Positions 10,940-22,478 of a DNA stretch of 64,000 nucleotides are shown piece by piece. The DNA is from Coleophoma eucalyptorum (taxonomy: Eukaryota > Ascomycota > Leotiomycetes > Helotiales > Dermateaceae), in contig JALRME010000001.1 of NCBI GenBank assembly GCA_026120035.1, forward strand, positions 310,001 through 374,000, in the 5' to 3' direction. Each line of letters starts with the position of its first letter. Within the stretch, counting starts at the first letter, position 1. A program made the position numbers and the translations under genes. Below the pieces are notes generated by a model that saw only the letters and a program-made list of their open reading frames with translations, searched no databases and had not been told where the DNA came from.

Positions 10940-13120
10940 ATCTTTAATTGAAGATCAAGGTAAGAAAGGAGTCCGACTTTATTTTCCGAGCCCTTTTCCA
11001 GACTCAATTTTCCCCTCAGAGCTTCGGTCTCAGAAACGTTGACATCATAGCTCACAGGGTCGATGATAACCCCGTAATTAGCCGCTGCACCTTCAACTGT
11101 AACAAGTTTGCGGTGGACCTCGAGTGCAACTATTTCAACAGGTCATCTGAGGATCACCTAAACCGCCTCCTCCTCAAGTGATCCATTCCAACAAATCATT
11201 TGGTTCAACTCTGACGTGATCGCATTTACTGGGCAGCATCTCCTTTGGTGGATTCTTTGCATCTTTAGAATATCGATGCAAAATCTTTCGAGACCTGTTG
11301 CCAGGTTTACCTCCATCAATGCCCCACGGCTTTGTAAACCATCTGTTATCATGGATGCTGATTTCTCCCCGAGAAAGAAATCTGTAAAGTGTCCGTTGAG
11401 CATTTCCTCCACGGTAAAATCCAGGACCACCGGAGTCAGCCAAGGCTTCATTTGCCTCTATGCAAAGAGGAAAGTTTAGCTCAATGCGCTCTGTGGTGAT
11501 GGATTTAATTGCAGGAAACAAACAATGGCAATCAGGCTAAATTCACAAATGTCAGAAATTGTGCCTGGTGTAGACTAGACGCATGAAAACTTACGCCCTC
11601 GCCGGCAGGTCGAGCTGGGACACCTCCAAAGCGAATTTGATACAATTGGTACCATTCGCCATTGGGTTTCCAACCAGAATAGAAAAAATGGGGATAGTCG
11701 GAGAAGCCGGCCGCAGCACGGTACGCAGGAATTGTCTGTCACATTAGAACCTGCACAATATCCATAACTCTGCCGAGAATATGCGTCCTGCAACTGATTG
11801 CTGCGGGTCGCAGAGGCCAGAGGACTGAGCCTTCTGGAATATCAACCTCAATGAAATCATGGAATCCATCATTGACTACGCATTCAGGGTCAAATACAGC
11901 TAAGAGGTAATAGCTAGTTCCAAATTAGTATTTCAATAAAAACCAGCCCAAAATATGCTTGGACTTACCCGACAAACATCTTGAACATGGTTGGAGAAAG
12001 GTAGTAATTGATTGACCTTTCACTCTGAGGGCTAGAACCAGCCCAGCCAAAGTGTAATTTTCCATCTTTCCTAACCATGGAGCATTTAACTGCAAATTGA
12101 CCTACTTCCGAACCATCATCGTCCACAAAATCCGTAAAGACACTTTTCTCATCAGAGAAATGGTTTTTGGTTAGTTTCTGGACTGCTGTTTTATTTCTTC
12201 GAAGTAATTCCTCACAAAATGCTTCGTAGACCCTGTTTTTGAGATTGAAAATGGTGGTAGAGAAATATGCACAGATTACTCACACTATGCCAAATCGATC
12301 ATGGAGCTCGCAGACTCTTGCTGCTGCGGTTCTGTAGGCAGCAACTAGGGCTGTTAAATCACTTCGGTACCAGTCAGGCTGACGAGAATTTCGGCGTAGG
12401 ACATCCAACAGGTCAGCATTATAGTGGCCCTTTTTGTAGAGCTTGACGGTCGGGATTTGTACGCCGTCATCAAAAATTGTAGTTGATTCAATAGACATGC
12501 TACAAGGTACTTTGCCCTCAATTTCACTTCATGAACTTAGGATATTTCTTTGAAAACAGAGATATGCATGCACTTACGTGAGATTTCCAAAGTTCGCTGC
12601 CCAGCCTAAAAGTTTGCCTTGATAGTGGATGGGCAATAAGATAATGACGTCGTTCAAGTGAGTAACAGCACCTTCAACTGGATATACATCGTTCATCACG
12701 AAAACATAACCTTCATCGATGGTGCCATTGGTATTTTTCCACATGTTAAGAAATGCGGCAATGAAACTTTCAAACTGGCTCACTAGCATCTGACCGCGGG
12801 CATTTTGTGATCACGTTGAATTCTTCCTACTATTCTCGAATAGCTGGTGACATAGCGCATCGTAGCATAAGTGTGTCCATTTCATTCCGGATGGATGTAA
12901 GCGTTGTAGAGACTAAAGCTGGTATGAGAGGTGATTATACAAAAGCAGCTGCCGCTTCTAGCGTATGTTTCTTAACCTCAAGTTTAGAGATACTCGACAC
13001 GTCAATAGGATCGATTATGATATTTCCAACGTGATCAATTTCTCCGAAGAACCCTGGTGGAATCAAGGTGTTAGAATCCATTTTCGAAATTATGCATGGT
13101 CCTGTAACTCTATATCCTTC

Positions 13121-13437
13121 TGTTGGAATATCGATATATCTACCACCTACACGTGAGGCAACATCATTACACCTCATACAGATATTGGTATATCGCTACG
13201 CCACCTATAGGTGTATAGAGTTGGAATATCGCTATACTACTTGCTTGTTCCCGTGTTTGCGCTCAGGTGCAAACACTACATATGACTGTATTACTACGGA
13301 GGTCGAATCGATACCCAGAAGGGGTATTTACAAGACCTCCACCACACTCACTTAGAAGAATCATCTATGTTTTTACCTTACCATTTTGACCTGTCTATTA
13401 CAGCTATTGAAATAAGAGGTATATAGATCAACCAACA
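13121..13437 (-). repeat. Solo LTR, family A, inside the oxoprolinase gene (target duplication CCTTC)
   Basis: A 317-bp element with ends TGTTGGAATATCG and GATCAACCAACA, flanked by CCTTC at 13116-13120 and 13438-13442. Its orientation is opposite to the copies at 4922 and 9540. It splits the oxoprolinase frame between ...DRKKISKEG and EGYRVTGPCI, exactly where the family sequence should continue, and so marks the insertion point. Confidence 0.92.
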
Positions 13438-14152
13438 CCTTCCTTTGAGATTTTTTTCCTATCCCAGAAATATGCTTCGACAGTCTTGCCATCCACTGTA
13501 ATAATCTTGCGATCGAGAATAGCAGAAAATGGAGGAGTTATATCGTCAAAATTTTCGGCTTTATTGATGTTAAGCAGTTCAATTGAAGAAGAGGCGTCGG
13601 TTGCAATGACTCCCAGACGCATAAATTCAAGTTCGAATACTGGTAGACTGAAGTTAAATTGATGATGATGCGCGTTGTCAAACTTCTTTGACATAACTTT
13701 TCCAAATTCATCCTTATCAACAGCGAGTTCCTCAGCTGTAAATTGGATAGTTAATGTAAGCGCCTGTCCTTTGTATCGCATATCTCCTTGGTAGGCTGTC
13801 TTCAAGTTGTTCTCAGAGGATCCTTCCAAAGCCATGTGCAGGGACTGAGTGCACATAGCCTTGAGATCAGAGATTGCAGTTCTAATATCTTTAGAAGTGA
13901 CACCAGATAGAAGCTTGATATAAGAGGCAGATTTTTCATGTCTTAACTTCGTAGTTGCGTCTCCTTGCGTGCAAAGAACACCAGGTGAGGGCGGAATTAT
14001 AACAGCTAGGCACCTAGAAGCTTTCCTACCGCATTGGCATGCAGTGTTCCTGCACCTCCAAATGCGACCAATGCGAAGTCGCATGGATTGTATCCTTGCT
14101 CAACTGATACCAATCTCAGAGCACTATACATTGTCTCGTTTATAAGACTTAT

Positions 14153-14505
14153 TGTTACGAACACATGACAGCTGATGGCCTGAGGCTCGGCGAAGGAGGC
14201 TCGCACAGAGAACCATCAGTGGAGATCACGGGATTGCAAGATATCACGTGATTGGATCAGTAGGATCAGTGGGATCAGTGAGTGATCCAGGTGAGCCAAC
14301 TGATCCACGGGGCACGACGGTCTATATAAGTAAATAGTGTTTCCTTAGTTTAGGAGCTTCGTGCTCAACTCAAATAACATCTTTTGACTGTTAGTAACGC
14401 GGTTCACACTCAACCTACCTGCTACCTGTGATACACCTACCTCTACAACCAACCCCAACCCTCTGAGTACGAACTTCTAACGAGGTTAATACTTCGACCG
14501 TTACA
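14153..14505. repeat. Solo LTR, third family, inside the oxoprolinase gene (target duplication CTTAT)
   Basis: A 353-bp element beginning TGTTACGAACAC and ending CGACCGTTACA, flanked by CTTAT at 14148-14152 and 14506-14510. It is richer in GC than the other LTRs, has a TATA-like TCTATATAAG at about 14322 and a cluster of GGATCAGT repeats around 14250-14310. Removing it rejoins the oxoprolinase segments ...ISKTAEW and ISLINETMYSALR. No second copy is seen in the window. Confidence 0.9.
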
Positions 14506-15749
14506 CTTATGATCCATTCAGCAGTTTTGCTTATGTTCATGTCCATCTGATTGGCCAGAGTTTTGATAGCAGCCCTTGCTGCATCAACATCTACTCGAAA
14601 ATCCCCTCCCCAGTAACTTCAAAGGTAGGTATGCAAGGCTCAAGTTAGCATCAGAAACCGTAGCTAATTTGCCACCCTTTCCATAACATGCAGGTCCAGG
14701 GGTGGTACCAGCACTCTCTGGCCCTACTCGCAAAGTTGACGTAAGTTCGATGAACTTGGTGATTGATCCTCTACCCGCGCTAACTGTTCTGATATCAACT
14801 CATGGTGTTCTAACAGTTAATTTGTCGACCACAGTCTCTCGCCTTAATGCTGCCTCAGCATTGACAATTAATGCACAGTCAGTTGATATTCCACTCATAT
14901 CTAACGTAATTAAGTTTTTGTATTGTGTTTGTTTGAAACACCTTGAACGCCACCTGCTGGACCGAACCTGGGAAGATATCAGATTACCGGTTCAGTCTCC
15001 ATTAAACCAAAAAAACTTACATTAAGAGATTGACTGGCAATTCTCCTGCAAGTTCCAAGCTCGTTAAACCCCCGTCACTCTTTAATATGCGAATAGTCTT
15101 GCTATCTGAGGATAGCAGATTTTTCAATCCACTGAGATAAGTTTCAACAAGAGGCTTGACCACTCCATTGGCAGCAGCGGTCACAGTTCTCTCATATTCA
15201 CCAGCCTCGGTTAACAAGTGTGCAGAGCAGACAATTTCTACATAGGGACCCAGTTCCTCTCAAGCGACTTCTGCGACCTCTTTCTTGTGAGTGCCATTCT
15301 TGTATGAATTTAGCAGACTTATTGTGACAGCCTCTGGATTTTGTCTCTTTAGATCAACCAAACTCTTTCGCAGTGCTTCTTTGTCTACCGTGATGACACA
15401 GAAAGATACAGCTATTTGTGGGGCAGATAACAGCTGCAAGGTAAATTAGATTTTTACGCCGCGGGCATTTGTCGATGATAGTAAAGTGATAAGGAAGATA
15501 GCACTCAACTTGGTATGTCTCTCATATCACCACAACCGAGATCCCTGACACCCTTGTAGTCACATGACTAAGTAAGATGGTTAGATAATATGATATATGG
15601 GGAGTATTGGTGTTGGGACCAGTATCATCATCATCTCTGAGATTGGGTGCTTGAGAAGCCTCAGTAACCCAAAATGTCCATCTTCTTTTTAGGTGAAAGT
15701 AACAAGTACGTGTCACCTGCCCAGTCGACGCACGGGTATGGAAGTTGAA

Positions 15750-16360
15750 GAAGAGCTAACAAGATTGGATATCGAGATGGTGTATCCATTGATGTCCTGC
15801 GAGAAACTGCAACAAAGAAAAACTTTATTATTACTTTGTCAGATGAGCAAGATTTTCTCACTCTTTTGAGTGCCGCCGACGCCGCAGTGAACCATGTCGA
15901 TCAATTGCCTGAATACGTAGACCAAAAATTGAAGCCCAAAAGCGATGAAAGAAGTCGCAAATGCTAGAAGTTCGCAAAGGAAAAAAATCCATTAAATGGT
16001 TGGGGCCATTAGGTCAGTCAAGCCATTCGAGACTCGCGATACATTCATTGAAGGCAACTTACCCGGTTCTTACCAGTGCGATGCTCAAAGTTCGGCTATT
16101 ATTGTAGATACAGGAATCTTAAAAGGTAGGTCAGTGGTTTTCAAAGACAACATTTCTGTGGGATATCTCCTAATAACCTGTGGAACTTTTCCTCAATTTC
16201 TCTCGGCTAATAGACAATTTCCAATCTCGTCAGTTGATGCTCCAGTTGTGGCTAGAGTCTTAGACGCTGGAGGGAATTTGAGAGGAACCGCAACATGTGA
16301 GAATTATTCTATTTGCGCTTACTATGTAACTGTAAACCCATCACGGTCATTAAGGTGACA
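15750..16360 (+). pseudogene. Amidase-signature enzyme, N-terminal remnant
   Basis: Two frames match the start of an amidase-signature protein. The first (about 15758-15967) reads GYRDGVSIDVLRETA, then LLSAADAAVNHVDQLPEYVD, and ends at a TAG. The second (15996-16358) contains GRSVVFKDNISVGYLLITCG, which carries the catalytic Lys motif (KDNI), and VDAPVVARVLDAGGNLRGTATCENY. The glycine/serine-rich amidase signature with the two catalytic serines and the rest of the C-terminus are absent, so only about 200 of about 550 residues remain. It is divergently oriented from the oxoprolinase relic, about 300 bp away. Known: these enzymes hydrolyse amides; substrate here unknown. Inference: both were part of one catabolic locus that has been lost. 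Confidence 0.72.
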
Positions 16361-16604
16361 AAGGAAGAAGTAGATAAAGAAAGGTGACAAGCTATTCCTA
16401 TTAAAGGTACAAGCTAGTCGCTTGCCCTTCTATAGTGTTTTGAAAGAGAGTTTATATACATGACTTTCAAGTACCCCATATTATTCCCTAAAGATTTGAC
16501 GAGGGCTTGCTATTGAAGGACCCGGGGGTCTAAACAGGGGCTATATAGACGAGAATATATAAGAACCTACAAATATTGTAAGGTTTTTCTGTATATTGTT
16601 TCTA

Positions 16605-18300
16605 CTATGTTAGTTTTGTTTGATTATTAACAAGTTGACATTCCAAGCCATATGCATTGTTCAAGCAATCTACAATAGGTGCCCCTAACGTAGTAGAATT
16701 AATACTGTTGTATAGCGGAAAGCATGGATATACTTTAGTTAGGAAAGTAAACGGGCCCAGAGCTGTAATACAGCTACCATAGACACTCCTAAGATCTAGA
16801 CCATTGACTGAACTTAGTGATACGCAGGCATCCGGAAGTTCGAAGATGCAAACATTGTCCAAGGTTCTATGGATGCACTCAACCACATCTTTTCCAACAC
16901 CAGTTGCCTGAGGTGGGACTGGACCGCCGACCACTACAGGGACATTGGTTACTGTAGGAGGATAACAAGATGTTGGATTATATGGCCCTAATTTTCCGGA
17001 GATACTTGGAATTACGTTTTGCAAGTTAAAGCCACTGTAAACGGACAGTTGATCAACAAAAGAGAGTAGAGTGCTAGCACATACAGGCGAGGTGGTGCAA
17101 GGAACATTTGTTATGCTTGTAGGCGACTGTGACGTTGTGGTAGTCGAAATTGGTAGAGATCCCGTGACATCTGTACTAGAAGAAAAAGAGGCCACTGTTG
17201 TAGAAAGTCCTGTAGTAACCGATGATATTGATACATTATATGAAGATGGAGTTCCATTCGCAGCAAAGCTCGTAGGAACAGAAAGTCCTGATGTATCAGA
17301 TAAAGATAGAGTCCCGTTCGTAGAAGTGCTTATAATGTCTGACATTACCAGTGACTCAGATGGCGTAAATGATGGACTTGTAGGAGTCTTTGTAGTACTT
17401 GGGATGGTCAAGATGTTGTTAGTACTACTGGCCGCAGTAGAAGCTCTACTAGTTGTTGATGAAGAGATCCCGAAACCTGGACAATTTGATAAAGGCTCTA
17501 CGAGCAGCTCGACCAGATTGCATAACGACGGCAAGACTCCCTTAAAGACTGCAAAGATACCATCTGATTCTTGGCAAAACTGGGCAGTACCTTCTACAAA
17601 GGCGGCATTTGTCCATACCAATATATTCTCGTTGATAGAGAAAAACGTAGATATATTATTGACGGTGCTGCTCCCTACAAGCAATGAGGAATTGACACCA
17701 GCTGGCGCAGAAATTATACGGTTGAAGTTGTCGAGTAGTAGCCCATCAGCAATATGGAAGGCAGCAGCTGCTTCACAAGATGAGTCTAAACCCCCTCCAA
17801 TATTGATGAAACCACCAGGACTCGCCTGACGACGAGCAAGAGGCAGCGAATTTGTAGCCAATTGAAATGATCCCGAGCCAAGAGATGTTGTGATTGATGC
17901 TGTTATTACTTCAGTTCTGGACTTTTATTAGTGCAAGGGCTAAGATATATCAATTGTAAGATATGCAGAGTATGCCTTACGAAGTTGTAGCTTCCACTGT
18001 TGTTATTGTAGCTGTGATATCGGTTTCCAAGTATGTGGGCGCATTGTTGATGTTTATAGACACTCCGCCATGGATATTAATGACTGTATTAGCTACTATG
18101 AAAGTGTTGATATGTATGGGATAGATGACCACCGTGGATGCGAGATTGACTGTTGCGACTGGAAGGTTGGGAGGACAGGCATCATCATATTGTGCCAATA
18201 GGTCTTTTGCTTGAAACGAAGCTGAAACTGTATGCTGGAGCCCAAGAGCTAAGCCAAGCAAAATGCTAAAATATCGCATCAATGTCGATTGTGTTCGCAT
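16605..18300 (-). CDS. Secreted Ser/Thr-rich protein
   Basis: Two exons, 18300-17981 and 17916-16605, with a 64-bp GTAAGG...CCAG intron, giving 543 aa. The N-terminus has a signal peptide (MRYFSILLGLALGLQHTVSA after a short basic start). Residues about 110-140 include a dibasic LARR that could be a Kex2-type cleavage site. A cysteine-containing domain (SCEAAAAFHIADGLLL, LCNLVELLVEPLSNCPGFG) is followed by a mucin-like Ser/Thr-rich stretch of about 130 residues and a second cysteine-rich C-terminal domain (about 10 Cys). There is no GPI-type hydrophobic tail. It looks like an extracellular or wall-associated, O-glycosylated protein; no enzymatic motif is recognised and no family name is certain. 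A long plus-strand frame over it (17071-17829) is a shadow. Confidence 0.82.
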
Positions 18301-19028
18301 GGATGCAGGCTTTACATATAGAAGGCTACAAAGAGCCCGCTTTGAAAATAGAATAAGTTCTCAGAGTTGGAGAATCTATTGTCAGGGACAGGGAGATATT
18401 TAACTAGGTAAGCAGTGAGGATTTTCAAACTATAAAGCTTGTTGAGGAATGTCAAAGAATGATTCTAACTTCAAGGTTTCCTCATACTAATTTACCCTAC
18501 ATACCACGCAATTGTTTGAGCGTGTATCTAAATCCATTACTCGCATGAGTAAGAATGGGCACCAAATGCTAATGTAATTTCATAACCTCAGGCATCAGCA
18601 CTTGTAAGCGATTAGTCAGCCAAAGAGCTTCTATTTAGTAGGGCCTCAGTAATTGCCTAGAAATACCGTCAGATAGTTCTGTCTGCCTCCCTAGCAGTAG
18701 TTGAACGGATATATATTTGGTGTGCAGTATCGCATAGTAAGAGACTATACTAGGCCTAAATAGTACATTGCACTTCTTGGCATTCGAAGACGTTCGGGTC
18801 CTTCGGGACAAGGGACCCCTAGATCGCCGGTTCCGTGATACTGCACACACTCGATGTGGTATAGTTCTCGTCGTGCACGGCCAAGTAAAGCTTGAAAACA
18901 TTTTGGAGAGTACAGTACAACGTCGTTCGTTGTCTTGGCCCGGCCACCCACCTCCAACCGCGCACCACCGCAGTGATACTTTGTTTTTACCACGTTGGGA
19001 AGGATAGGAAACATTCCTGCTGCAAGCC
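18301..19028. other. Shared upstream region of two divergent genes
   Basis: Lies between the start of the Ser/Thr-rich gene (minus) and the ATG of the regulator-like gene at 19029 (plus), so it should contain both promoters. Open frames at 18635-19138 on the minus strand and 18768-19221 on the plus strand have no recognisable content. Confidence 0.45.
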
Positions 19029-20925
19029 ATGTTTTCCCGCCCAACAACGGGCAACAATGTGGAGCCAAGACAATTTATTGTCCTCGACACACCTTTGCTT
19101 GATGCAGAAGCCAAACGAAATGTTCGCCGACATGTCATGCGTGCCCACCACCGACAACGAAGAAGAGCGGACCGTGAAAACTTACGAATTCCTATTCAGC
19201 CCAAAGAGCGTTCTTTGGTAAATGCGCACGAGGCCCTCGAGACTGGTAATTTAGATGCAACTCATTCTCTGCGCGAGTCTGTAGACCCTGGTCTTTCCAG
19301 ATGCAATCGCTCCTTGAAAGCTGGGCCAGAAACTTCAGCGATTGACCCGTTCAACACATTACCGGCGCCAAATAATGGCTCGGTACAATTACTACTACAC
19401 CACTGTAAGTCTCCGCAAGGAAAATTCTCAAATTCTACCCCGAAATAGATGTATATCTTTATGTAGAATTCCATTTTCATAATGCATCACTAATTACCAC
19501 TGCGCTTAAAAGATGATTCAGTATACGGGCGCACGTATAATCCAGTTTCCTCGAGGAAAGAATGGCTACAACTAGCAATATCGGACGGCGCACTGTTTCA
19601 CGCCACACTCTCCTCGTCTGCATTAAGCCTCTCCCTTATGCAAGGCAAGATGCATAGTATAGATTCATATTACCACGAGGGCGAAACTATTCGGATATTA
19701 AATGAGAGGCTGAGCAATCCCCAGCACATCCCAACTGAAAGTACTATATGTGCGATCGCATGTGTCACAAGCACAAGGGTAAATAATTCATCCCGTCTCA
19801 TATTTGACATTTGCAACGCGGTGTGCTGTGTGGGTTTATGGATTTCAAATGCGTGGCTGCAGGAAGCATTTATTTTGATATTGAATTTAGAAGAAAACTG
19901 ACATGAATTGGTGTCTTCAAATTTAGGCTTATTCATTAGATCTAACTGCTATGAGGATGCACTTGGGCGGCTTGGAGATACTGGTGAGGAATCGTGGTGG
20001 CTTAGAGAAACTTGGCTGGAGTGGCATGGCGGCTAGGCTGATTAGTTGGTGCGTAAACCTATTATATTACATTGCATTACTTAATAGGTCTTCTTCTTGG
20101 CTTATAAACCTAACTTTTTCTCTCCGTCTTAGGATCGATAGCAGTATCTCGATCGCGTTAGATGCCCCCCCGGTCTTCGACTTGATAGATAACGATCTGG
20201 ACGATGACGAGCCCCCTTCCCTCTGGTCTCGGTATAGCTTACTGGCACTTCAATATAGAGATACATTATTCGAATTAACGGCTCTGCAGGAGCAAAGCGA
20301 GGAATTGATTTATATTTTTTGGGGAATAAAGAACCTTTTTGAGCTTAAAGAACTCGTTTTGGCTCAGCGGGGAAGAATAGAGATCGTTTCATATAGCGCT
20401 ATGCTCGATCGACTACAACGAGGCCTAGTTCGGCTCATTCAATCAAAACCCCTGACTCCTCCCTTTACCAACCTGGACTGCTCCATCTTCCGCCTCTTTG
20501 GATACGCCGCTATCATCCATATATATTTCTTCATGCGAGATTTTCCAAGAGGAATGCCTTATTTCCACATGCTTACCAGTCGAGTGCGCCAATTATTAGA
20601 AATCTCAGACCTGCCCAAGTTGCAGGGGCACTTTCCACAAATGATACTATGGATCCTTATAATGGGTGGCCTGGGAGGTATCCGTTCGCCAAATTCACAA
20701 TGGTTTGCTACGCGAGTAGCACGTTCGTGCGATGAGCTTAAGTTAAACGGAGCAAATGAGGTCTCCTCTATGCTGAAAGAATTTCTGTGGTCAGATTTAT
20801 ATCGTAGTCCTGTTACAAGAGGATTCTGGGACGAGGTGGCTACTGCACAAGGTTTAGAGGGGGCTTACGAAATAAGTCAGCTGCCGGATAATGTCTCTGT
20901 AGCTACATTTAATATCCCGACTTGA
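19029..20925 (+). CDS. Fungal transcription-factor-like protein (Fungal_trans_2 type)
   Basis: Four exons, 19029-19404, 19513-19778, 19927-20048, 20133-20925, giving 518 aa; the frame is kept across all three introns. The N-terminus FIVLDTPLLDAEAKRNVRRHVMRAHHRQRRR is the basic start common to this group, followed by a low-complexity linker. The helical middle contains EWLQLAISDGALFHATLSSSALSLSL, YYHEGETIRILNERL and MRMHLGGLEILVRNRGGLEKLG, typical of the fungal-specific transcription factor C-terminal domain. No Zn2Cys6 cluster is present, which is usual for this subgroup, so DNA binding is not shown. Likely nuclear. The gene appears intact. The assignment is by motif memory only. Confidence 0.8.
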
Positions 20926-21795
20926 ACGAATACACGAAACTTATAAACCAATACTCGTACCGTATCCTGCTATTGGTTGAAGCAGTATCCTAATGGGGAC
21001 TAAGTCGTTTTATCGTTCGCCAAGAGGTTTAAGTACTGCGCTTGTGAGTGAACATAATTTACTTCGTATCTTTATTATCGTTAGGAGTACCATTAGTTCT
21101 ATCTGCAACTTAATATTATCAAAGAAATTTTCCTTGATACACTTGAGTATACGATTAATTTTATTTAGCCAAGATAGACTTACATAGAAACACTCTATCT
21201 AGCTTATCATTTTGGCACCGTTATAAAGATTGACAGAAACAATGAATAGTTAGTAAGTTTCGCTCTAAACTAGTAACTTCGAATCTACACCGAGATAAAA
21301 TGTAGAGTTTATAACCAGACGAACCTAAATAGCTACGGAGTAATTCGCGTCGCAGGTTTTTCAGTTGTATCTCATCAAAGTTTTCTTGATTTGACTTTAG
21401 GTAGAAGCCAACGTTTGGTTATACAAGTTAAGCACTATTATAAATCTTATTTGTTTACTAGTAATAAATTGACTAGCTAATGGCTGCCCTTAGGTTCTAA
21501 TAGTTGCACATTTTTATAGGCGGATATATACCAATATTACATAAGAATCCATGGGTAGGTCCCTCCTTAAAAAAAATTACTTTGAGCTCTTAGGCCTTCG
21601 ACTTTCTTGTGGGTAGTTAGAGGTACTGCGTCGTACCTCCCAACAAATCCCAGCTTGGATCCACACTTTGTCGGGCGCATAGATACCCGTTCACACTCCA
21701 ACTCATCTGAAATTAGACGCGGCTAACAAAGCGGCAATCCCGAAGAATGCCTTCTAGTACAAGGAATTGCGGTCCCATTGTTGAGGATGAGGTAC
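20926..21795. other. Intergenic, convergent 3' flanks
   Basis: Between the stop of the regulator-like gene (plus) and the stop of the bZIP gene (minus). AT-rich with short frames only. No gene or structured element seen. Confidence 0.45.
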
Positions 21796-22478
21796 TCAAT
21801 TTGCAACAGAAGCACGTGACGTAGAATCGGTATTGAATTCGGTCGGTCGCGGATCCACTGATGATGTCGTTTGTGCCTTCGAGGGTATTTGGAGCGTTGC
21901 CAACCGACGATTCAGGGCGGCCAATTGGACTGTCTGCTGACGATTCGTGGCAAGAAGTGCCTCATACTTTTCCTGCCACATGGTATTCTGCGTTTCAAGA
22001 AACCGCAGCTGGGTTTCGCGACGCTCACGATACGTCCGCTGGGCAGCTCGGTTTTGTTCTCGACGTCTCTATTAATGAACATCTTAAGCGCTAGGGACTT
22101 ACAAGATTCCGCCAAGCGAAGAGGCAGGAGGAGAGTAGGATATCTATAAGTTCTTGCTCACCTCGGTTTTTCGCATCTTATCATTCGACCAAACCATTTC
22201 GACTTCTGACAGAACGGTACTAGGTGTAGTAGGTGCTGGTGTCGAGTAGGTAGTGTATGTATTATTGAATGGTATTGAAAATCCAGTCAGGTTCAAGGAG
22301 CCTTCCCAATTGTTATCCAACGTATCGAACTGTAGTAGAATGAGAATCTGGACTAGCAATCTTGCGCGAAGTTTTGATTAGGTACCTCTTGATCGTCGTG
22401 GAAGAAGAGTTGGGAGACCCCATAGTCGGAGTCTGCTGGATTCTGATTTGCAACCATACTACACAATCCGAGACTCAT
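21796..22478 (-). CDS. Small bZIP transcription factor
   Basis: Three exons on the minus strand, 22478-22386, 22329-22162 and 22068-21796, giving 177 aa. Introns of 56 bp (GTACCT...TACAG) and 93 bp (GTGAGC...AATAG) join in frame. Across the second junction the sequence KMRKTE|RRREQNRAAQRTYRERR appears, the NRAAQR basic region of fungal bZIP proteins, followed by a leucine-zipper-like amphipathic helix containing LRFLETQN, EALLATN and LAALNRRLATL. The basic region binds DNA and the zipper dimerises. The N-terminal half is acidic/Ser-Thr-rich. The start at 22478 is chosen because upstream in-frame sequence is hydrophobic and unlike a bZIP; an ATG seven codons later is also possible. The gene is invisible as a single long frame because of the short exons. 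Confidence 0.82.

Larger units (their letters stand above)
10940..15450 (-). pseudogene. 5-oxoprolinase / hydantoinase (HyuA-HyuB fusion) pseudogene
   Basis: Reading leftward from about 15420, ordered blocks match the fused fungal oxoprolinase (normally about 1,280 aa): HyuA pieces with EYERTVTAAANG and ILKSDGGL (15017-15217), RVGPESAGTTPGPACYGKGG (about 14650-14720), LVAFGGAGTLHANA (about 14020-14060), GVIATDASSS and the C-terminal EGYRVTGPCI (about 13100); then HyuB pieces with FVMNDVYPVEGAVTHLNDVI (12574-12789), DDGVQIPTVKLYKKG (12280-12498), HDNRWFTKPWGIDGGKPG (11174-11521) and AANYGVIIDPVS near the end. The family hydrolyses 5-oxoproline or hydantoins with ATP. It is disabled by two solo LTRs (13121-13437, 14153-14505), stops (TGA in EVA*EELG, TAG TAG in IRE**EEF, TGA in QVLM*QTIP), a frameshift near 12800 and loss of the N-terminal ATP-site portion. 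Clean GT-AG introns survive in the HyuB half, so it decayed recently. It is divergent from an amidase remnant. Confidence 0.88.

Noticed and set aside
9540..13437. Composite transposon bounded by the inverted LTRs at 9540 and 13121
   Set aside because: Each LTR has its own target duplication (GTAAA and CCTTC), so they are independent insertions.
14702..15025. 107-aa plus-strand frame
   Set aside because: The opposite strand carries conserved oxoprolinase sequence (RVGPESAGTTPGPACYGKGG).
17071..17829. 252-aa plus-strand frame
   Set aside because: It is antisense to the Ser/Thr-rich gene; repetitive Ser/Thr codons keep the opposite frame open.
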